From: Clostridiales bacterium
Lineage (GTDB): Bacteria; Bacillota; Clostridia; Christensenellales; Borkfalkiaceae
DNA: 64,000 bases
Direction of reading: 5' to 3'
Assembly (NCBI GenBank): GCA_015055725.1
Contig: SVHO01000002.1
Span: 44,603-108,602 of the forward strand
The notes beneath the pieces are model-generated. The model worked only from the letters and a program-made list of their open reading frames with translations, ran no database searches and was not told the origin of the DNA. This document shows positions 59,508 to 64,000 of this stretch, one piece after another; the stretch's first letter is position 1; every line of letters starts with the position of its first letter. A program made the translations under genes and the position numbers.

Positions 59508-61926
59508 ACAATAACTTAAACACTTTTTCGGGCATACGCTTTTTGTTTTCATTTTTAAGCGTTTTACCTTTAGTAGTTCTACCTTCAATATTTAATTCTT
59601 CTGTATTAACGGTAAACGCCACTCCGAACGTATCAATCACGGCAATATCGTAAGGTTCTTTAACGATATTTGCATAAACTACCTTATTCGTTTTGCCTAA
59701 TTCAACTATTTTGACGCCCTTTCTATATCTCGCCATTGGCTCTATTTCAGCCATAATAACACGCTTATAGAAACCGCCGTCAGTTATAATAACGAACTCA
59801 CCTTCTTCATCAATTTGCCCAACTAAAACGATTTGGTCGCCTTTATTGAGATTTATTCCTTTAACACCGCCCGCAACCCTGCCTTGAACAGGTATATCGT
59901 CTTTAAGCGCGTTTAGAGCAAGCCCGTCTTTAGTTATAAACGCAATAGTCGTTTCAGGTAAATCTTGTTCAACTGCAACAAGTTCGTCACCATCTTTTAG
60001 TTTTATCGCTTGATAATATGGTTTTAAGAGATTATATTCAGACCACTCAGTCTTTTTAATTAAACCGTCTTTAGTATAGAACAACAAATGCCCGTCGGGT
60101 AATTTATCTTCGTAAACGGCAAAGAAAGCAACTGGATATTCGTTTTTAACAGCATCTTTACAAACGGCGTTAAACTTGCTTCCTTTATCACGGAAACGGC
60201 ACTCTGGCGCAATCTCCATATCGATTTTACAACAGTTGCCAAGGTTGGTAAAGGCAAGCAACGTTTGGTCACTCTTTGCCTTAACTGCAAAATTAACGAA
60301 ATCGTCTGCAATAGAATTGTCTTTAACCGACTTATCGCTTGACTTAAAGTTCTTTTCGGTCATCTTCTTAAACGTTTTGCCTTCGGTGAATGCAACAACA
60401 AAATCGTCAATTTGTTTAAGTTCCTTTTCAACGCTTTGAACGTCCATTTCCTTTCCGCCGATAATTAAATTGCTACGGCGGTCGTCACCATATTTTTTCT
60501 TAACGTCAATAAGTTCTTTTTTAACCACTTCCATTTGCTTTTGCTTGCTACCGATAATAACGGTTAGTTCGGCAATAAGTTTTTTAAGTGATGCGAGTTC
60601 TTCTTCCAACTTAAATATTTCAAGTTTAGTGAGCCTTGCAAGCCTTAAATCTAAAATTGCGTTTGCTTGAACTTCCGTTAAAGAAAACCTTTCGCGAAGT
60701 TTTGCCCTTGCATCAGCCGTGTTTTCCGCGCTTTTAATAATCTTTATAACTTCGTCAATATTTTTAACCGCAACGATTAAGCCTTCTAAAATATGTGCGC
60801 GCTCTTTTGCGCGTTCTAAGTCAAACTTGCTTCGGCGAAGAATAACGTCCCTTTGATAATTAACGTAATAAGATATAATTTCTAAAAGTCCTAATTGACA
60901 AGGTTTGCCGTTTGCAATAGCAACCATATTTATACCAAAAGTGGTTTCCAAATCGGTATTTTTATAAAGATACGCCAAAATCGCCTTTGCATCAGCGTCT
61001 TTTCTAAGTTTAATAACGGCGCGCATACCGTTTCTATCAGACTCGTCAACAACGTCCGAAATACCGCCCAACAAGTCTTTCCTCTCTTCTTTCATATCGG
61101 CAATCTTTTTAAGTAAGTTTGCCTTGTTCACTTGATAAGGAAGTTCGCTAATGATTAAGTTTTGCTTTTCGCCCGACTCTTTTTCAATGTTGACGCGCGC
61201 TTTAATTTTGATTTTTCCACGCCCCGTTTTATACGCTTCTTCAAGTTCTTCACCAACGACGATATAACCGCCCGTTGGGAAATCTGGCGCTTTAATATGC
61301 TTCATCATTTCCTTTAAGGAAATTTTTGGATTATCAATATATGCAATAGTTCCGTCGATAACTTCTTCTAAGTTGTGTGGCGGAATATTCGTTGCAAGCC
61401 CAACCGCAATACCCGTTGCGCCGTTAACCAAAAGGTTGGGGAATTTACCGGGTAAAGTATCCGGTTCTTCTAATTCGTCAGAAAAGTTTAGACTAAAATT
61501 AACCGTGTCTTTTTCGATATCCCTTAAAAGTTCTAAACTCAGTGCAGTTTGTCTTGCTTCGGTATACCTATAAGCCGCCGCAGAGTCTCCGTCAACCGTA
61601 CCGAAGTTTCCTTGACCGTCAACGAGTGGCATGCGCATATTAAAATCTTGCGCTAGGTGAACGAGAGCCCCGTAAACAGAACTGTCACCGTGGGGGTGGA
61701 ATTTACCAAGCACTTCACCCACGATTTTTGCGCATTTTTTATGCGGTTTATCTGGGGTTAACCCCATTTCATACATTGCGTAAAGTATTCTTCTTTGAAC
61801 GGGTTTAAGCCCGTCTTCAACCCTTGGCAAAGCACGGTCTAATATAACGCTTTCCGCATAGGGTATCATTGAGTTTTTTAACACTTCGTCAAGCGAAGAA
61901 AAAATTATTCCTTTTTCGTTTTCCAT
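59506..61926 (-). CDS. Type IIA topoisomerase subunit A (GyrA/ParC)
   Basis: [54 protein letters not shown]; GyrA box degenerate ([10 protein letters not shown]), so gyrA vs parC unresolved. Confidence 0.9.
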   Translation of the reverse strand: MENEKGIIFSSLDEVLKNSMIPYAESVILDRALPRVEDGLKPVQRRILYAMYEMGLTPDKPHKKCAKIVGEVLGKFHPHGDSSVYGALVHLAQDFNMRMPLVDGQGNFGTVDGDSAAAYRYTEARQTALSLELLRDIEKDTVNFSLNFSDELEEPDTLPGKFPNLLVNGATGIAVGLATNIPPHNLEEVIDGTIAYIDNPKISLKEMMKHIKAPDFPTGGYIVVGEELEEAYKTGRGKIKIKARVNIEKESGEKQNLIISELPYQVNKANLLKKIADMKEERKDLLGGISDVVDESDRNGMRAVIKLRKDADAKAILAYLYKNTDLETTFGINMVAIANGKPCQLGLLEIISYYVNYQRDVILRRSKFDLERAKERAHILEGLIVAVKNIDEVIKIIKSAENTADARAKLRERFSLTEVQANAILDLRLARLTKLEIFKLEEELASLKKLIAELTVIIGSKQKQMEVVKKELIDVKKKYGDDRRSNLIIGGKEMDVQSVEKELKQIDDFVVAFTEGKTFKKMTEKNFKSSDKSVKDNSIADDFVNFAVKAKSDQTLLAFTNLGNCCKIDMEIAPECRFRDKGSKFNAVCKDAVKNEYPVAFFAVYEDKLPDGHLLFYTKDGLIKKTEWSEYNLLKPYYQAIKLKDGDELVAVEQDLPETTIAFITKDGLALNALKDDIPVQGRVAGGVKGINLNKGDQIVLVGQIDEEGEFVIITDGGFYKRVIMAEIEPMARYRKGVKIVELGKTNKVVYANIVKEPYDIAVIDTFGVAFTVNTEELNIEGRTTKGKTLKNENKKRMPEKVFKLL

Positions 61927-61941
61927 ATTATTCCCCTACCG

Positions 61942-63894
61942 TTATGAACGTTTCATCTTTGCAAACTTATCTTCTTTATTAAAGTCTGCGTGCTCGAAAA
62001 TATATTTTTTTCTTTCACCAACTTCGTCACCCATTAAAACTGTTATAAGCCTATCTGCTTCGGCAGCATCTTCAATGGTCACTTGCATAAGTGAACGCGT
62101 TTCGGGATTAAGAGTGGTGTCCCATAATTGTGACGGATTCATTTCGCCAAGTCCTTTATACCTTTGCAACGAATAGCCACGCCCCACTTTCGCTATCTTT
62201 TGAGCAAGTTCTTTATCGTCGTAAGCATATTCAACTTGGTTGCCCTTATAAACCTTGTATAAAGGTGGCATGCCTATATAAACGTGCCCTGCGTTGACAA
62301 GTTCACGCATATACCTAAAAAAGAAAGTTAAAAGTATTGCTCTAATGTGCGCACCGTCTTGGTCGGCATCGGATAAAATTATAACTTTATGAAATTTTAA
62401 ACTTTCCAAATCGAATTCCGAACCTATACCCGTGCCGAGTGCTGAAATTATAGTCCTAATTTCTTCGTTTTGAAGAATTTGGTCAAGTTTTTTCTTTTCA
62501 ACGTTGAGCGGTTTTCCGCGCAAGGGCAAAATGGCTTGATATTGGCGAACACGCGCTTGCTTTGCACTTCCACCTGCCGAATCACCTTCGACTATAAACA
62601 ATTCGTTAAGTTCTGGTTTCCTACCCGAACACGACGCAAGTTTACCAACGAGATTTTGCGCTTCAATGCTCTTAGATGCACGCGCAATTTCTTTGGCTTT
62701 TTTTGCAGCAAGCCTAACTTTTGCCGCACCCAACGCCTTGTTTATTATCGTATCAAAAACTTTTTGTAATTTTTTATTTTTCATCAAAAGGTCAAGTTCG
62801 TTAACCGTCACCCCTTCAACAGCGGGGCGCGCTTCTGGGTTGCCAAGTTTTGTTTTGGTTTGCCCTTCAAACTGAACGTTTTGCATCTTTATTGAAATAA
62901 TCGCGGTTAAACCTTCTTTAAAATCGTCACCCAAAAGATTATCGTCTTTTTCTTTTAAGATATTCCTTTCACGCGCATAATCGTTAAGTGAACGGGTTAG
63001 CCCTGAACGGAAGCCCGTTTCGTGCGTTCCGCCTTCACCCGTTGGAATATTGTTAACGTAAGAATAAACGCTATCAACGTAAGCATCCGTGTGTTGAATT
63101 GCAAATTCAACTAAGACGTTATCTTTGCTTGCGCAAGCGTAAAGGGGCTCTTGATAAAGCGAAGATTTGCCTTCGTTAAGGTATTTAACGAAGTCTGTTA
63201 AACCGCCGTCAAACTTATAAGTTCTGCTATAATCGGTATTTTCGTCGTAAAACTTAATTTCAAGACCTTTATTTAAAAACGCAAGTTCTCTAAGCCTTTT
63301 AAGAATAGTTTCGGGTGAAAACACAATAGTTTCAAAAACCCTTGCATCAGGCATAAAACGAACGAAAGTTCCTTTCTTTTTGGTTTTAACCTTGGTGTTT
63401 TTTAAAGGTGCTTTAGGTACGCCGGACTTAATTTTCCCCGTGGTTTTATCAAGATAACTGCTAAATTCCATTTCGTAAACGGTGTCTTTATACACTTCAA
63501 CTTTAAGCCACTCTGAAAGCGCGTTGGTGACTGATGCGCCAACGCCGTGTAAACCGCCCGAATAACTATAATTATCCGCGCTAAACTTACCGCCTGCATG
63601 AAGTTGCGTAAATACGACTTCTACGCCCGAAACGCCTGCTTTACTATGAATATCGGTGGGTATTCCGCGCCCGTTATCTTCAACCGAGGCACTTCCGTCT
63701 TTATAGAGTTTTATTTCAATTTTATTCGCAAAACCGTTTGCGGCTTCGTCAACGGCGTTATCAACTATTTCCCAAAGAATATGATGCAAACCTTTAACGC
63801 CCGTTGTTCCTATATACATACCCGGGCGCATTCTAACCGCGTCAAGCCCTTCAAGAATTTTTATGTCTTCCGCTTTATAACTTGTTTTTGCCAT
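61942..63894 (-). CDS. Type IIA topoisomerase subunit B (GyrB/ParE)
   Basis: LEGLDAVRMRPGMYIGTTG, VEGDSAGGSAKQ, LSDADQDGAHIRAILLTFFFRYM. Confidence 0.92.
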   Translation of the reverse strand: MAKTSYKAEDIKILEGLDAVRMRPGMYIGTTGVKGLHHILWEIVDNAVDEAANGFANKIEIKLYKDGSASVEDNGRGIPTDIHSKAGVSGVEVVFTQLHAGGKFSADNYSYSGGLHGVGASVTNALSEWLKVEVYKDTVYEMEFSSYLDKTTGKIKSGVPKAPLKNTKVKTKKKGTFVRFMPDARVFETIVFSPETILKRLRELAFLNKGLEIKFYDENTDYSRTYKFDGGLTDFVKYLNEGKSSLYQEPLYACASKDNVLVEFAIQHTDAYVDSVYSYVNNIPTGEGGTHETGFRSGLTRSLNDYARERNILKEKDDNLLGDDFKEGLTAIISIKMQNVQFEGQTKTKLGNPEARPAVEGVTVNELDLLMKNKKLQKVFDTIINKALGAAKVRLAAKKAKEIARASKSIEAQNLVGKLASCSGRKPELNELFIVEGDSAGGSAKQARVRQYQAILPLRGKPLNVEKKKLDQILQNEEIRTIISALGTGIGSEFDLESLKFHKVIILSDADQDGAHIRAILLTFFFRYMRELVNAGHVYIGMPPLYKVYKGNQVEYAYDDKELAQKIAKVGRGYSLQRYKGLGEMNPSQLWDTTLNPETRSLMQVTIEDAAEADRLITVLMGDEVGERKKYIFEHADFNKEDKFAKMKRS

Positions 63895-63951
63895 TTATTT
63901 TCTCCCAAAAGAGTGTCTTTTATTTAAGGAAAATATTTCCGTATTTTAATT

Positions 63952-63981
63952 ATTATACTATATCTTGTGTTTTTTTTCAAG
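63952..63981 (-). promoter_or_regulatory. Promoter of the topoisomerase operon
   Basis: TTGAAA - 18 nt - TATAAT. Confidence 0.55.
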
Positions 63982-64000
63982 TTCTAAACGTAATATTTTG

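Noticed and set aside
1-64000. CRISPR arrays, transposases, prophage genes, defence islands, tRNA/rRNA genes
   Set aside because: None seen on reading either strand; the window is essentially core genome

Overview
The window is a core-genome segment, moderately AT-rich and mostly minus-strand coded. It looks like an anaerobic spore-forming Firmicute (Clostridia-like), judging from spoVT, spoIIE, a SpoVB-like flippase, a YtaF/MntP-type protein, feoAB and ddh. The central block (about 7.3-23.3 kb) is a complete S10-spc-alpha ribosomal protein supercluster (rpsJ to rplQ) with secY, adk, map, a KOW protein, infA, rpmJ and rpoA. It is flanked by feoAB, a potAB polyamine ABC transporter, and rqcH-tig-clpP-clpX. 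Further along are ileS, convergent SRP RNA (ffs) and tmRNA (ssrA) genes, metA/metY, smpB-rnr-secG, gpmI-tpiA-pgk, a Na/Pi cotransporter, tRNA-modification genes, sporulation genes, a DeoR/MATE divergent pair and a type IIA topoisomerase pair. I saw no CRISPR array, transposon, prophage, rRNA or tRNA. The most interesting non-coding signals are two long structured 5' leaders with intrinsic terminators and competing helices that I could not assign to a known class: one upstream of potA, one upstream of the S10 operon. Others are a consensus promoter superposed on a terminator hairpin (pgk), an inverted repeat filling a promoter spacer, an 18/20 direct repeat between the DeoR and MATE genes, an atypical SRP RNA core, an atypical tmRNA tag, and metY-metA inserted between smpB and ssrA. 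All calls were made by reading the sequence. No database search or folding program was run.
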